A stretch of 64,000 nt of DNA from assembly GCA_024998595.1 (NCBI GenBank), contig JACOEK010000003.1, positions 651,598 through 715,597 on the forward strand, given 5' to 3'. Shown here one piece after another: positions 44,348 through 53,458 of the stretch. This DNA comes from Nitrospira sp. (GTDB lineage: Bacteria > Nitrospirota > Nitrospiria > Nitrospirales > Nitrospiraceae). How positions within the stretch are numbered: position 1 is the first letter of the stretch; each line of letters opens with the position of its first letter. Made by a program: the position numbers and the translations under genes. A model generated the notes under the pieces. The model saw only the letters and a program-made list of their open reading frames with translations, was not told where the DNA came from and did no database searches.

Positions 44348-44444
44348 AGCGGCGGCAATCAGGCGCCTCCCGTGCCCGCGCAACGCGCGGCTCAGAAGCC
44401 CTCGGTGGACGCGCGCAGGTGGAGGCACCCTGATCGTCGCCGCT
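44348..44444 (+). repeat. large nested inverted repeat in the operon
   Basis: The outer arms 44348-44370 and 44421-44444 share AGCGGCG, ATCAGG and GCCTCC in inverted order. They enclose a perfect CCGCGC-AAC-GCGCGG hairpin (44376-44390). It lies directly after the mutase stop, looks REP/BIME-like or regulatory, and has no U-tract. Confidence 0.55.
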
Positions 44445-44493
44445 GAATCACATGTGAACGTGCGAAACGGAATTCTAAGAAGACCCGGTGAAT

Positions 44494-45336
44494 ATGAAAC
44501 TCGGAGCCTTTGAGATCTATCCGGTGACAGACGGCCGGTTCCGGCTGGACGGCGGCGCCATGTTCGGCATCGTGCCGAAGACGCTCTGGCAGAAATGTTG
44601 CCCGGCGGATGAACTGAACCGCATTCCCCTGAGTCTGACCTGCCTGCTGATCAAGGCCCAGGGTAAGCATGTCCTGGTGGATACGGGGCTCGGCGATAAG
44701 GAGGATGAGAAATTTTACTCCATGTTTGCGGTCGAACGAGCGCCGACCCTGCAACAGTCCCTCAAGCATCTAGGCCTGAGCCGTGACGATATCCATTTGG
44801 TAGTTAACACGCACCTGCACTTCGACCATGCCGGAGGCAACACTGCGACCGACGGAAGCAGCGCCGTGACGCCGGCTTTTCCCAAGGCCACCTACTATGT
44901 GCAGCAGGGAGAATACGAGGATGCGATTCAGGCCAACGAACGGACCAGGGCCAGTTACCGCCGTGACAATTTCCTGCCGGTGGCCGACGCGAATCAGTGG
45001 GCGTTTCTCCAAGGTGATACGGAGCTGCTGCCGGGAGTGACGGCCGTCGTCACGACCGGGCACACGCGATGCCATCAAAGCGTCAAAGTGGAATCGGAAG
45101 GCCGAGTTGCGTTTTTCCTGGGCGATCTCATTCCCACGATGTCCCATCTTCCCTTGCCTTACATCATGGGGTACGACCTCAATCCCGTTCAGACTCTCGA
45201 CAGCAAACGGCGGGTGTTAGACCGGGCCTGCGAAGAACAGTGGCTTTTGATATTCGAGCACGATCCCCTGGTACAAGCCGGCTATGTCAGCAAAAACGTG
45301 GACGGAAAATATGTCCTTCAGGAGGTGGCTTTATGA
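44494..45336 (+). CDS. MBL-fold metallo-hydrolase
   Basis: This 280-residue metallo-beta-lactamase-fold protein has VNTHLHFDHAGGN (HxHxDH), a later TTGHTRCHQSV, FLGDLIPT and a C-terminal FEHD. This set is intact for a dinuclear metal site. It resembles lactonase/quorum-quenching-type and other small-molecule hydrolases, and the substrate is unknown. It is inserted between the two mutase subunit genes and overlaps the small subunit by 4 bp. ATG 44494 is preferred over the GTG two codons earlier. Confidence 0.85.
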   Translation: MKLGAFEIYPVTDGRFRLDGGAMFGIVPKTLWQKCCPADELNRIPLSLTCLLIKAQGKHVLVDTGLGDKEDEKFYSMFAVERAPTLQQSLKHLGLSRDDIHLVVNTHLHFDHAGGNTATDGSSAVTPAFPKATYYVQQGEYEDAIQANERTRASYRRDNFLPVADANQWAFLQGDTELLPGVTAVVTTGHTRCHQSVKVESEGRVAFFLGDLIPTMSHLPLPYIMGYDLNPVQTLDSKRRVLDRACEEQWLLIFEHDPLVQAGYVSKNVDGKYVLQEVAL

Positions 45337-45740
45337 CCGTCGCGGCGACACCCCTGCGCATTTTGATCGGCAAGGTGGGGTTGGACGGACATGACCGGGG
45401 TGTGAAACTGGTCGCCCGCGCCCTCCGTGATGCGGGAGTCGAAATCATCTATACGGGACTTCACCAGAGTCCCGAACAGATCGTGACGACCGCCATCCAG
45501 GAGGACGTTCAGGCCATCGGCCTCAGCATCCACTCCGGCGCGCATAATTCATTATTCCCTCGCGTATTGGGACTGCTGCGGGAACAGGGCGCGGGAGACA
45601 TTGTCCTGTTCGGTGGCGGCATTATTCCCGACGAGGACGTGCCTCGCTTGAAAGCGGCAGGCGTGCAGATGTTGTTCCGGCCTGCCACACCGATGCATGA
45701 CATCGTCGAATTTGTGAACGGGCTTCGAACCGAACGGTGA
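45333..45740 (+). CDS. icmB: B12-binding small subunit of acyl-CoA mutase
   Basis: This 135-residue cobalamin-binding domain begins [16 protein letters not shown] (DxHxxG base-off/His-on motif) and contains [14 protein letters not shown] and [13 protein letters not shown]. Its size matches IcmB (about 136 residues). It pairs with the large subunit at 42752. A GGAGG site within the previous gene and an ATGA overlap indicate coupled translation. Confidence 0.92.
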   Translation: MTVAATPLRILIGKVGLDGHDRGVKLVARALRDAGVEIIYTGLHQSPEQIVTTAIQEDVQAIGLSIHSGAHNSLFPRVLGLLREQGAGDIVLFGGGIIPDEDVPRLKAAGVQMLFRPATPMHDIVEFVNGLRTER

Positions 45741-45753
45741 GAGGATTCAGGCC

Positions 45754-47358
45754 ATGCGTGTCCTGAACAGCGCGATACGGAGAGAATCGGAAGACTTTCG
45801 GCGGGACCAGGCCCATTACGAAGGCCTGATGGCCGATCTGAACAAACACCTGGCGCTGGTGCGGACAGGCGGATCGGCAGACGCCGTCGCACTCCACAAG
45901 CAACGTGGAAAACTGACCGCCCGCGAACGGATTTCAGCGCTGCTCGACCCCGGCTCACCCTGGCTTGAATTGAGTCCGCTCGCCGCGTTCGGTCTGTATG
46001 ACAATCAGGTCCCGTCAGCCGGACTCATTACCGGCATCGGCTCGGTGTCCGGGCGCTTCTGTGTCATCGCAGCCAACGATGCCACGGTGAAAGGCGGCAC
46101 CTACTTCCCCATGACCATCACCAAACATCTTCGCGCTCAAGCCATCGCCCTGGAAAACCGGCTACCGGCCATCTACCTCGTCGATTCAGGCGGCGTGTTT
46201 CTCCCGATGCAGGCTGAGGTCTTTGCGGACAAAGACCATTTCGGGCGAATCTTTTTCAATCAGGCGCGCATGTCCGCGGCCGGCATTCCTCAAATCGCCG
46301 TCGTCATGGGCATGTGCACCGCCGGCGGCGCCTATGTGCCGGCGATGTGTGATGAGAATGTCATCGTGAAGGGGACTGGCACGATCTATTTGGCCGGACC
46401 ACCTCTGGTCAAGGCCGCCACCGGCGAAGAAGTCACCACCGATGAACTGGGCGGCGCCGATCTGCACACGCGGCTTTCCGGCGTCAGCGACCATCTGGCG
46501 GATGACGACCATGATGCCTTGGACATCTGCCGTTCGATCGTCTCCACGCTGGGCCGGCGCCCTCCGAAACTTCGTCGAGATACCATCGAAGCACCGCTCT
46601 ATCCAGCGGAAGAACTCTATGGACTCATTCCCGCCAACCCGCGGCAAAAATGGGAAGTCCGGGAGGTCATCGCCAGACTTGTGGACGGCAGCCGTTTCCA
46701 CGAGTTCAAAGCACGATACGGCGCCACGCTGGTCTGCGGCTTCGCTCACTGGATGGGCCACCTGGTGGGAATTGTCGCCAACAATGGCGTGCTGCTCTCG
46801 GAATCGGCGCTGAAAGGCGCGCACTTCGTCCAGCTCTGTGCTCAGCGTCGCGTGCCTCTCGTCTTCTTACAGAACATCACCGGCTTCATGGTCGGAAAGG
46901 ACTATGAGAGCCGAGGCATCATCAAGGACGGCGCCAAGATGGTCCAGGCGGTCTCGACCGCGGAGGTCCCCAAATTCACGATCCTGATCGGCGCCTCCCA
47001 TGGAGCCGGCAACTATGCCATGTGCGGGCGGGCCTACGGCCCCAGATTCCTCTTCACCTGGCCCAACGCCCGAATCTCAGTGATGGGCGCGCAACAGGCG
47101 GCACAGGTGCTGGTTACAGTGAAGGAACAGCAACGAACGAGAGAGAAGGCTACCTTGGGGGATGACGAACGCCGGCGGATCACTGAAGCCACCCTGCGGC
47201 AATACGAGCAGGAAGGCAGTCCGTATTTCAGCAGCGCCCGTCTATGGGATGACGCCATTCTGGATCCCATCGACACCCGCCCTGTCCTGGGTTTCTGCCT
47301 GGATCTCGCGGCAGCGGCGCCCGTGAAGGAAAGCCGTGCGCCGGTGTTTCGCATGTGA
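45754..47358 (+). CDS. liuB: methylcrotonyl-CoA carboxylase beta subunit (carboxyltransferase)
   Basis: This 534-residue carboxyltransferase is of normal length for MCC beta. It has [62 protein letters not shown] and [16 protein letters not shown]. Followed by LiuC- and LiuE-type genes, it fits leucine degradation (3-methylcrotonyl-CoA to 3-methylglutaconyl-CoA). The biotin carboxylase/BCCP alpha subunit is not in the window. A propionyl-CoA or geranyl-CoA carboxylase role is less likely. Confidence 0.88.
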   Translation: MRVLNSAIRRESEDFRRDQAHYEGLMADLNKHLALVRTGGSADAVALHKQRGKLTARERISALLDPGSPWLELSPLAAFGLYDNQVPSAGLITGIGSVSGRFCVIAANDATVKGGTYFPMTITKHLRAQAIALENRLPAIYLVDSGGVFLPMQAEVFADKDHFGRIFFNQARMSAAGIPQIAVVMGMCTAGGAYVPAMCDENVIVKGTGTIYLAGPPLVKAATGEEVTTDELGGADLHTRLSGVSDHLADDDHDALDICRSIVSTLGRRPPKLRRDTIEAPLYPAEELYGLIPANPRQKWEVREVIARLVDGSRFHEFKARYGATLVCGFAHWMGHLVGIVANNGVLLSESALKGAHFVQLCAQRRVPLVFLQNITGFMVGKDYESRGIIKDGAKMVQAVSTAEVPKFTILIGASHGAGNYAMCGRAYGPRFLFTWPNARISVMGAQQAAQVLVTVKEQQRTREKATLGDDERRRITEATLRQYEQEGSPYFSSARLWDDAILDPIDTRPVLGFCLDLAAAAPVKESRAPVFRM

Positions 47359-47377
47359 GCAGCCATAGGAGGTGAGG

Positions 47378-48226
47378 ATGCACCGATTTACCACCCTCGC
47401 GCTGGAGTCGAATGGCGACATTGCGCGTGTGACGTTGAACCGACCCGACCGTCGCAACGCCTTCGACGGCCAGATGGTGACGGAGCTCAGAGAAGCGTTC
47501 GAAGACCTGGCGCATGATCCCTCGGTCAGAGGCATCGTACTGGCTGCTGCCGGTCCGGTCTTTTGCGCCGGAGCCGACCTTCAATGGATGCAGGCTGGCG
47601 GGCCCGTGCTGGAAACGCCGGCGATGCGTGACGCCCATCAACTGCTGCGCATGTTTCGCGCCATCGATGAATCACCTTGTCCGGTGATCGCCCGGGTGCA
47701 GGGATCGGCGTTCGGAGGCGGACTCGGTCTCATGGCAGTGTGCGACATCGTGGTGGCGTCGGAAGATGCGACCTTTGCCTTGAGCGAAACCAGACTCGGA
47801 TTGATTCCGGCCGTCATCACGCCCTTTCTTTTACACAAAGCGGGCGAGTCGTTCTTGAGACGATACGGCCTGAGCGGCGAGACCTTCTGCGCATCGACCG
47901 CTCAGCGATACAACCTGGCGCATGATGTGGTCCCTCAAAGCAATTTGGATGATCGCATCCTCGAACTGAGCGACGCCATCATGCAGCTGGCGCCCTGTGC
48001 CACCAAAGAAAGTAAATTGTTGTTTCACCGAATGCGGGCCTTGTCCGACAAGGACCGTTTAGCATTGGGTCCGGAATACAATGCCCGCGCCCGTTGCGCG
48101 CCGGAGGCCGCCGAAGGACTTCGCGCCTTCATCGAGAAACGGCTGCCTTCGTGGGCCAAGCCACGCGGACGGAAGCCACAGCAGGAGGCGACCACGTCAG
48201 ACGATGTTGTCCTTCGCCACACATGA
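47378..48226 (+). CDS. liuC: methylglutaconyl-CoA hydratase (crotonase family)
   Basis: This 282-residue crotonase has ARVTLNRPDRRNAFDGQMV, FCAGADLQWM, VQGSAFGGGLGLMAVCDIVVASEDATFALSE and TRLGLIPAVI. This is the LiuC pattern, with AVCD and the RLGLIPA stretch rather than GxPE-type hydratases. It converts 3-methylglutaconyl-CoA to HMG-CoA. ATG 47378 is chosen because AGGAGG lies 5 bases upstream. Its end overlaps the HMG-CoA lyase start by 23 bp. Confidence 0.88.
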   Translation: MHRFTTLALESNGDIARVTLNRPDRRNAFDGQMVTELREAFEDLAHDPSVRGIVLAAAGPVFCAGADLQWMQAGGPVLETPAMRDAHQLLRMFRAIDESPCPVIARVQGSAFGGGLGLMAVCDIVVASEDATFALSETRLGLIPAVITPFLLHKAGESFLRRYGLSGETFCASTAQRYNLAHDVVPQSNLDDRILELSDAIMQLAPCATKESKLLFHRMRALSDKDRLALGPEYNARARCAPEAAEGLRAFIEKRLPSWAKPRGRKPQQEATTSDDVVLRHT

Positions 48227-49151
48227 CACTCGCCGGTTGCCTGTCCGGATCATTGAGGTGTCCCCTCGTGACGGACTGCAACATGAAGCGGTGTTTGTCC
48301 CGACGGCGCGCAAGATTGACCTGATCAATGCCCTGTCGCACACCGGTGTGGCGGAAATCGAGGCCGGCTCCTTCGTCTCGCCCACCGCCATTCCGCAATT
48401 GGCGGACTCCGATGAAGTGTTCCTCGCCATCGAACGCATCCCCGGCGTGACCTATTCCGCCTTGGTGCCGAACGAACGGGGCCTGGAACGGGCGCGCGCT
48501 GCGGCGGTGAGAAAGATCGCGATGTTTACGGCAGCATCGAACAGTTTTACGCGGCACAACATCAAGGCGACCGTGCACGAATCCTTGGTCCGCTTCAAAG
48601 CCGTGATCCAGGGAGCCAAACGAGACGGCATGCTGGTGCGAGGGTATCTCTCCACCGCTGTGTGGTGCCCGTATGAGGGTCGCATGGCGCCGCTGCTCGT
48701 TCTGGACGTCATGCTGCGGCTGCTTGACCTCGGTGTGGATGAAGTCTCCCTGGGAGAAACGGTCGGCAGGGCTTCGCCAGCCGACATACGCGCCCTGCTC
48801 GATACCGTCATGACGCGGATCGACCCGCTCCGGCTGTCGCTCCACGTGCATGACACCTACGGGATGGCCATCGCCAATGTGCTCACAGCTTGGGGGGACT
48901 ACGGGATCACCGCATTCGATTGTTCGGCAGGCGGCCTGGGCGGCTGTCCCTATGCGCCCGGCGCATCCGGCAATGTCGCGACGGAAGACGTGGTGTTCGC
49001 CCTGAAGGCATCCGGCGCGTCGGTCCCGGTGGATGAAGCGCTGATCGTCGACTGCGCGCATCAATTCAGTACATTGGTCGGACATGCTCCACACTCGCGG
49101 CTGTCACAAATACCGCCGGCTCGTATCAGGCAACCGGCCCTGAAGGTGTGA
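48204..49151 (+). CDS. liuE: hydroxymethylglutaryl-CoA lyase
   Basis: This 315-residue HMGL-like TIM barrel has VSPRDGLQHE (metal/substrate motif), EAGSFVSPTAIPQLADSDEV, VSLGETVGRASP, LHVHDTYGMA and the signature GGLGGCPYAPGASGNVATED with the catalytic Cys. It splits HMG-CoA to acetyl-CoA and acetoacetate, ending leucine breakdown. The start at 48204 gives the family's usual N-terminus, although AGGAGG is about 14 bases upstream. Confidence 0.92.
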   Translation: MLSFATHDTRRLPVRIIEVSPRDGLQHEAVFVPTARKIDLINALSHTGVAEIEAGSFVSPTAIPQLADSDEVFLAIERIPGVTYSALVPNERGLERARAAAVRKIAMFTAASNSFTRHNIKATVHESLVRFKAVIQGAKRDGMLVRGYLSTAVWCPYEGRMAPLLVLDVMLRLLDLGVDEVSLGETVGRASPADIRALLDTVMTRIDPLRLSLHVHDTYGMAIANVLTAWGDYGITAFDCSAGGLGGCPYAPGASGNVATEDVVFALKASGASVPVDEALIVDCAHQFSTLVGHAPHSRLSQIPPARIRQPALKV

Positions 49152-49152
49152 C

Positions 49153-49971
49153 GTGACCCAAGGCACTACGGACCGATCATTCTTCACGCACAATGCCGCC
49201 GAGCTGGCGAAACAGGTGCAAGACGGTGAGGTCAGAGCCGTGGCGCGTGTTATCAGCTTGCTCGAAAACCGGGACCCTATCGGCGCGGCGGTGTTGACTC
49301 ATTTGTCTCCCTCAATGAATCGCGCCTTCGTGATCGGCATCACCGGGTATCCCGGCACGGGAAAAAGCACCTTGATCGATCAGCTCATCATCGCCTACCG
49401 CCGCCTGGGACAGAAGGTCGGCGTGCTGGCGGTGGATACCAGCAGCCCTGTGACGGGGGGTGCGGTGCTCGGCGATCGTATCAGGATGCAGCGGCACACG
49501 GATGATCCACAGGTCTACATCCGCAGTATGGCGACGCGCGGCCACCAGGGCGGACTCGCCGCGGCGACGCGGCAGGCGATACGGGTCTTGGAGGGCGCAG
49601 CCTATGGCGTGATTCTGATCGAGACCGTCGGCGTCGGACAGAACGAACTCGACGTCATGCATGTCGTGCATACCGTGGTGGCGGTTGTCGCGCCGGGACT
49701 GGGCGACGATATCCAGGCCATGAAGGCGGGACTGTTGGAGATCGCCGATATCGTCGTCGTGAACAAGGGCGACCGCGAAGGCGCGGATGCGACTCTGCGA
49801 GATTTGCGCGAATGGTGCAAGACGGTGATTCGCACCGTTGCGGTGAAGGGAGAAGGCATCGCGGGACTGATTGCGGTCATCGCCGAACACGAACGGTGGC
49901 GGGATCTGGATAGCCCGGAACTCCACAAGCGGAGAGGACTCTCCATCGATCTCGGCACGCGAGCAGGGTAA
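49153..49971 (+). CDS. meaB: MeaB/ArgK-type G-protein chaperone of B12 mutase
   Basis: This 272-residue P-loop GTPase has GITGYPGTGKSTLID (Walker A), VDTSSPVTGGAVLGDRIRM, SMATRGHQGGL (switch region), ETVGVGQNE and VVNKGD (NKxD). It is about 50 residues shorter than M. extorquens MeaB, mainly at the C-terminal dimerisation arm. These GTPases gate cofactor loading and protect the adenosylcobalamin mutase, here the split isobutyryl-type mutase. It begins with GTG directly after the LiuE stop. Confidence 0.9.
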   Translation: MTQGTTDRSFFTHNAAELAKQVQDGEVRAVARVISLLENRDPIGAAVLTHLSPSMNRAFVIGITGYPGTGKSTLIDQLIIAYRRLGQKVGVLAVDTSSPVTGGAVLGDRIRMQRHTDDPQVYIRSMATRGHQGGLAAATRQAIRVLEGAAYGVILIETVGVGQNELDVMHVVHTVVAVVAPGLGDDIQAMKAGLLEIADIVVVNKGDREGADATLRDLREWCKTVIRTVAVKGEGIAGLIAVIAEHERWRDLDSPELHKRRGLSIDLGTRAG

Positions 49972-50002
49972 CTCTGTTGCTGTGTGAGCCGTGAGGTGGC
50001 GC

Positions 50003-51397
50003 ATGCTGGCCGATCGTCTGGCGCACTATACGCAGTCGCTCCGGTTTGACGACATGCCTGGCGACGTGGTCCATGAGGTCAAGCGACGCCTCCTGGACAG
50101 TCTCGGATGCGCATTCGGCGCCTGGACCGCCACCCCTTGCAGGATCGCCCGCGACATGGCTCTCGCCGCGAAGGTCCCCGGCGGGGCGACCGTCTGGGGT
50201 ACCAACCATAAGACCCTGCCCGACCTCGCGACCTTCGCCAACGGGGCCATGGTCCGATACCTCGACTTCAACGATACGTATCTGTCGAAAGAGCCGGCCC
50301 ATCCGTCTGACAATATCGCCGCCGTCCTCGCTGCGGGGGAAACAGTGCATGCCTCCGGCAAGCTCGTCATTCAAGCCCTCACCTTGGCCTATGAAATCCA
50401 ATGTCGTCTCTGTGATGCAGCAGCCTTGCGGCCGCGGGGCTGGGACCATGTCACCTATGGACCGGTCTCGTCCGCACTCGGCATCGCCAAGGTTCTTGGA
50501 CTCCCGGAAACGCAGACCAGGCAGGCCGTCAATCTGGCCGGCGTGGCGAATATCGCCCTGCGCCAAACCAGAGTCGGCGACTTATCGATGTGGAAGGCCT
50601 GCGGGTTTTCTAACGCGGCACGCAACGGCATGTTCGCCGCCCTGCTCGCCCGGCGTGGCATGACCGGGCCCGCTCCAATTTTCGAAGGCGAGAAGGGATT
50701 TATGAAGCTGGTCTCCGGTCTATTCGAGCTGCCGATGTTGGGAGGGCAAGCGATGCCCGGCGGAGAGCCGGTTCCCTTCAAAATTCTCAAAACCTGCATC
50801 AAACACTTTCCCGTGGAATACCATGCGCAAAGCGCCGTCGAGGCCGCCCTGGCCCTGCGTGCGGAACTGGTCGCGACAGAAGGGACGGGCTGGCTCGATC
50901 ACGTCGCCGATGTGGAAATCGGCAGTTACGAGGTCGCCATTGAAATCATCGGGCGTGATCCTGAGAAGTGGCAGCCTGCCACGCGGGAAACGGCCGACCA
51001 CAGCTTCCCCTATTGCGTGGCGGTCGCCCTCATCGATGGTCGCGTGAGCATGAATTCCTTCACTCCGAAACGGCTTCGCGATCCACGTCTCCACGAGCTG
51101 ATGAAAAAGATCCATGTCGTGAACCTGCCGGAACTCGAACATCGCTACCCGACCACGATGCCGACCCGCCTCACGATCAGGAGTGCGAAAGGTGCGACGT
51201 ATAGCCGGCAAGTCGATCAGCCCCTCGGCCATCCCGGCCACCCGCTGTCGGATCGGGAAGTGGAGGACAAACTCCGGCGTCTGGCGTCCAGACGCATCGA
51301 GCGCGCGCAACTCCGCCGCCTGCTCGACTTCGTCTGGAACCTCGAAGCACAACAGGACATCGCCGCCTTGATGCCGCTCTTGAGGGTGCGATTATGA
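50003..51397 (+). CDS. prpD: 2-methylcitrate dehydratase (MmgE/PrpD family)
   Basis: This 464-residue MmgE/PrpD protein has VKRRLLDSLGCAFGAW near the N-terminus, MVRYLDFNDTYLSKEPAHPSDNIAAVLA, and later KTCIKHFPVEYHAQSAVEAAL and TADHSFPYCVAVALIDG. It dehydrates 2-methylcitrate to 2-methyl-cis-aconitate. Its 4-bp overlap with prpB confirms the methylcitrate pathway. The ATG at 50003 has GAGG 6 bases upstream. Confidence 0.92.
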   Translation: MLADRLAHYTQSLRFDDMPGDVVHEVKRRLLDSLGCAFGAWTATPCRIARDMALAAKVPGGATVWGTNHKTLPDLATFANGAMVRYLDFNDTYLSKEPAHPSDNIAAVLAAGETVHASGKLVIQALTLAYEIQCRLCDAAALRPRGWDHVTYGPVSSALGIAKVLGLPETQTRQAVNLAGVANIALRQTRVGDLSMWKACGFSNAARNGMFAALLARRGMTGPAPIFEGEKGFMKLVSGLFELPMLGGQAMPGGEPVPFKILKTCIKHFPVEYHAQSAVEAALALRAELVATEGTGWLDHVADVEIGSYEVAIEIIGRDPEKWQPATRETADHSFPYCVAVALIDGRVSMNSFTPKRLRDPRLHELMKKIHVVNLPELEHRYPTTMPTRLTIRSAKGATYSRQVDQPLGHPGHPLSDREVEDKLRRLASRRIERAQLRRLLDFVWNLEAQQDIAALMPLLRVRL

Positions 51398-52332
51398 CAC
51401 TCGCTCAATCGACCGGCGACAAAGGACAACGATTGCGTGAGTTATTGACCATGCGTACGGTGGCCGTCCTGGGGGCCTCCAATGCATTGACCGCCCTTCA
51501 AATCGAACGAGCCGGGTATGAAGCGGTCTACGTGTCCGGAGCCGCGGTATCTGCCGCACGCGGCCTGCCGGACATCGGCCTCATCTCGTTGACGGACATG
51601 GCCGACGAAGCAGGGACCATCGCCAGGGCGGTGACCATTCCCACCATTGTCGATGCGGATACGGGCTATGGGCCTCCTTCGAGCGTGATGGAGGCAGTGC
51701 GGGAATTCGAACGTGCCGGAGTGGCGGGCATGCAGATCGAGGATCAGGAGGAAGCCAAGAAATGCGGACACCTGCAAGGCAAGCGCATCATCCCCACCGG
51801 CGACATGGTCGCCAAAATCGACGCCGCGGTGAACGCCAGGCGGAATCGGAATTTTCTGATCGTGGCGCGCACCGATGCGCGAGCCGTCGATGGACTTGAG
51901 GCCGCAATCCAAAGGGCCCTGGCCTACGCTGAGGCCGGCGCAGATATGTTGTTTCCGGAAGCGCTGCTCTCACCAGAAGAGTTCGGGACCTTTTCTTTGG
52001 CAATGAAGAAGGCGGGCGTTCAGGTGCCGCTCATCGCCAACATGACGGAGTTCGGGCAAACGCCGTATCTCAGCGTGGACGAGTTTCACGCGCTGGGGTA
52101 TCAAGCGGTGTTATTTCCTGTCAGCACGTTACGCGTCGCGGCGCGGGCGGTCGAAAACCTGTTGTCGGAACTGAAGTTCTTCGGCACCCAGCGGAACTGG
52201 CTCGATCACATGATGACCAGGCAGGAGTTGTACGACCTGATTCGCTACGAGGATGGCACAGCATCGATACGGAGGTCCTATGCACCAGACCATGCAAGAG
52301 CAGCTCGCGGCCAAGGCACCGGCTCATCCTGA
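51394..52332 (+). CDS. prpB: 2-methylisocitrate lyase
   Basis: This 312-residue isocitrate-lyase-superfamily protein has YVSGAAVSAARGLPDIGL, DADTGYGPPSSVMEAVREFERAGVAGMQIEDQ, the catalytic KKCGHLQGK loop and IANMTEFGQTP. It cleaves 2-methylisocitrate to pyruvate and succinate. Its 3' end overlaps the prpC start by 53 bp, an unusually long overlap, which leaves a Gly/Ala/Arg-rich tail that may be non-essential. Confidence 0.94.
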   Translation: MTLAQSTGDKGQRLRELLTMRTVAVLGASNALTALQIERAGYEAVYVSGAAVSAARGLPDIGLISLTDMADEAGTIARAVTIPTIVDADTGYGPPSSVMEAVREFERAGVAGMQIEDQEEAKKCGHLQGKRIIPTGDMVAKIDAAVNARRNRNFLIVARTDARAVDGLEAAIQRALAYAEAGADMLFPEALLSPEEFGTFSLAMKKAGVQVPLIANMTEFGQTPYLSVDEFHALGYQAVLFPVSTLRVAARAVENLLSELKFFGTQRNWLDHMMTRQELYDLIRYEDGTASIRRSYAPDHARAARGQGTGSS

Positions 52333-53458
52333 CTACAGTCCGGGGCTGGAGGGTGTGATTGCCGGGGAATCGGCGATCTGTCAGGTGGATGAAGGAGAGG
52401 CGGGACTGCGCTATCGAGGGTATGCGATCGGCGACCTCGCCGGCCACAGCAGCTTTGAAGAGGTCGCCTACTTGCTGCTCTTCGGCCATCTGCCGACGGG
52501 AACGGAGCTGGAGGAATTCTCCGATCTGCTGCGGCGCAATCGACCGCTTCCTGAACAGGTGCCGAACTTTGTGACGAGCCTGCGGCCCGGCATGCATCCG
52601 ATGGACGTGCTGCGTAGCGGGATTTCACTGCTCGGGCTAAACGATCCTGATGCACAAGACGGGTCCCGCGCGGCGACCCTTCGCAAATCGGTGCGATTGC
52701 TGGCTCAAATCCCTCAACTGATCGCCGACAGCTACCAGGTCATGGCGGGTCGGCACCCCGCGAAGCCGGACACAGAGGGAAGTTTCGCAGAGAACCTCCT
52801 CGGCCTCGTCGCAGGCCGCCGGGAGGGCGACGTCGGCGCGGCCATGGCGCAGGCGTTGAACGTCTCACTGATTCTGTATGCGGAACATGAGTTCAATGCC
52901 TCCACCTTTGCCGCCCGAGTCACCGCGTCCACCCTGACCGACCTTCATGGCGCGATCACGGCGGCAGTGGCCACGTTGAAAGGCCCACTCCATGGAGGCG
53001 CCAATGAAGCGGTGGCCGCCATGTTGCTCGAAATCGGCCGCCCCGAACATGTGGAGTTCTGGCTGCGGGAGACGCTGACGCAGAAACGGCGTGTGATGGG
53101 ATTCGGGCATCGCGTGCTCCGGCAAGGCGATGCCCGGTCGGCAATCATCCAGCGCCACGCCGAGCGTTTGAGCGATCTCTGCGGTAATCACACCTGGTAT
53201 CAGATTGCCGCCACACTCGATCGACTTATGCTGGAGGAGAAGGGACTTCGTCCGAATCTCGATTTTTATACGGCCGTGGCCTACCTCCTCATGGGGATCC
53301 CGCGTGAACTCTCGACACCGTTGTTTGTCTGTTCACGCATCACCGGCTGGTGCGCGCATGTCATCGAGCAGCAGGAACACAACCGGTTGATCAGACCGCG
53401 GGCGCTCTATACGGGCCCCGCGACGAAAGCCTATGAACCTCTTGAGCGACGTGCATGA
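52280..53458 (+). CDS. prpC: 2-methylcitrate synthase / citrate synthase family
   Basis: This 392-residue citrate synthase of the short (type I/methylcitrate) form has GLEGVIAGESAICQVDEGEAGLRYRGY, LYAEHEFNASTFAARV, GALHGGANEAV-type GPLHGGANEAVAAML, MGFGHRVLRQGDARS and the C-terminal Arg region. Position beside prpD and prpB supports 2-methylcitrate synthase activity, although citrate synthase activity is also possible. The ATG at 52280 has GGAGG 4 bases upstream. It overlaps prpB (53 bp) and the following ligase (26 bp). Confidence 0.9.
   Translation: MHQTMQEQLAAKAPAHPDYSPGLEGVIAGESAICQVDEGEAGLRYRGYAIGDLAGHSSFEEVAYLLLFGHLPTGTELEEFSDLLRRNRPLPEQVPNFVTSLRPGMHPMDVLRSGISLLGLNDPDAQDGSRAATLRKSVRLLAQIPQLIADSYQVMAGRHPAKPDTEGSFAENLLGLVAGRREGDVGAAMAQALNVSLILYAEHEFNASTFAARVTASTLTDLHGAITAAVATLKGPLHGGANEAVAAMLLEIGRPEHVEFWLRETLTQKRRVMGFGHRVLRQGDARSAIIQRHAERLSDLCGNHTWYQIAATLDRLMLEEKGLRPNLDFYTAVAYLLMGIPRELSTPLFVCSRITGWCAHVIEQQEHNRLIRPRALYTGPATKAYEPLERRA

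Noticed and set aside
42752..45740. methylmalonyl-CoA mutase
   Set aside because: The substrate-site residues are Phe and Gln instead of Tyr and Arg, so isobutyryl-CoA mutase fits better.
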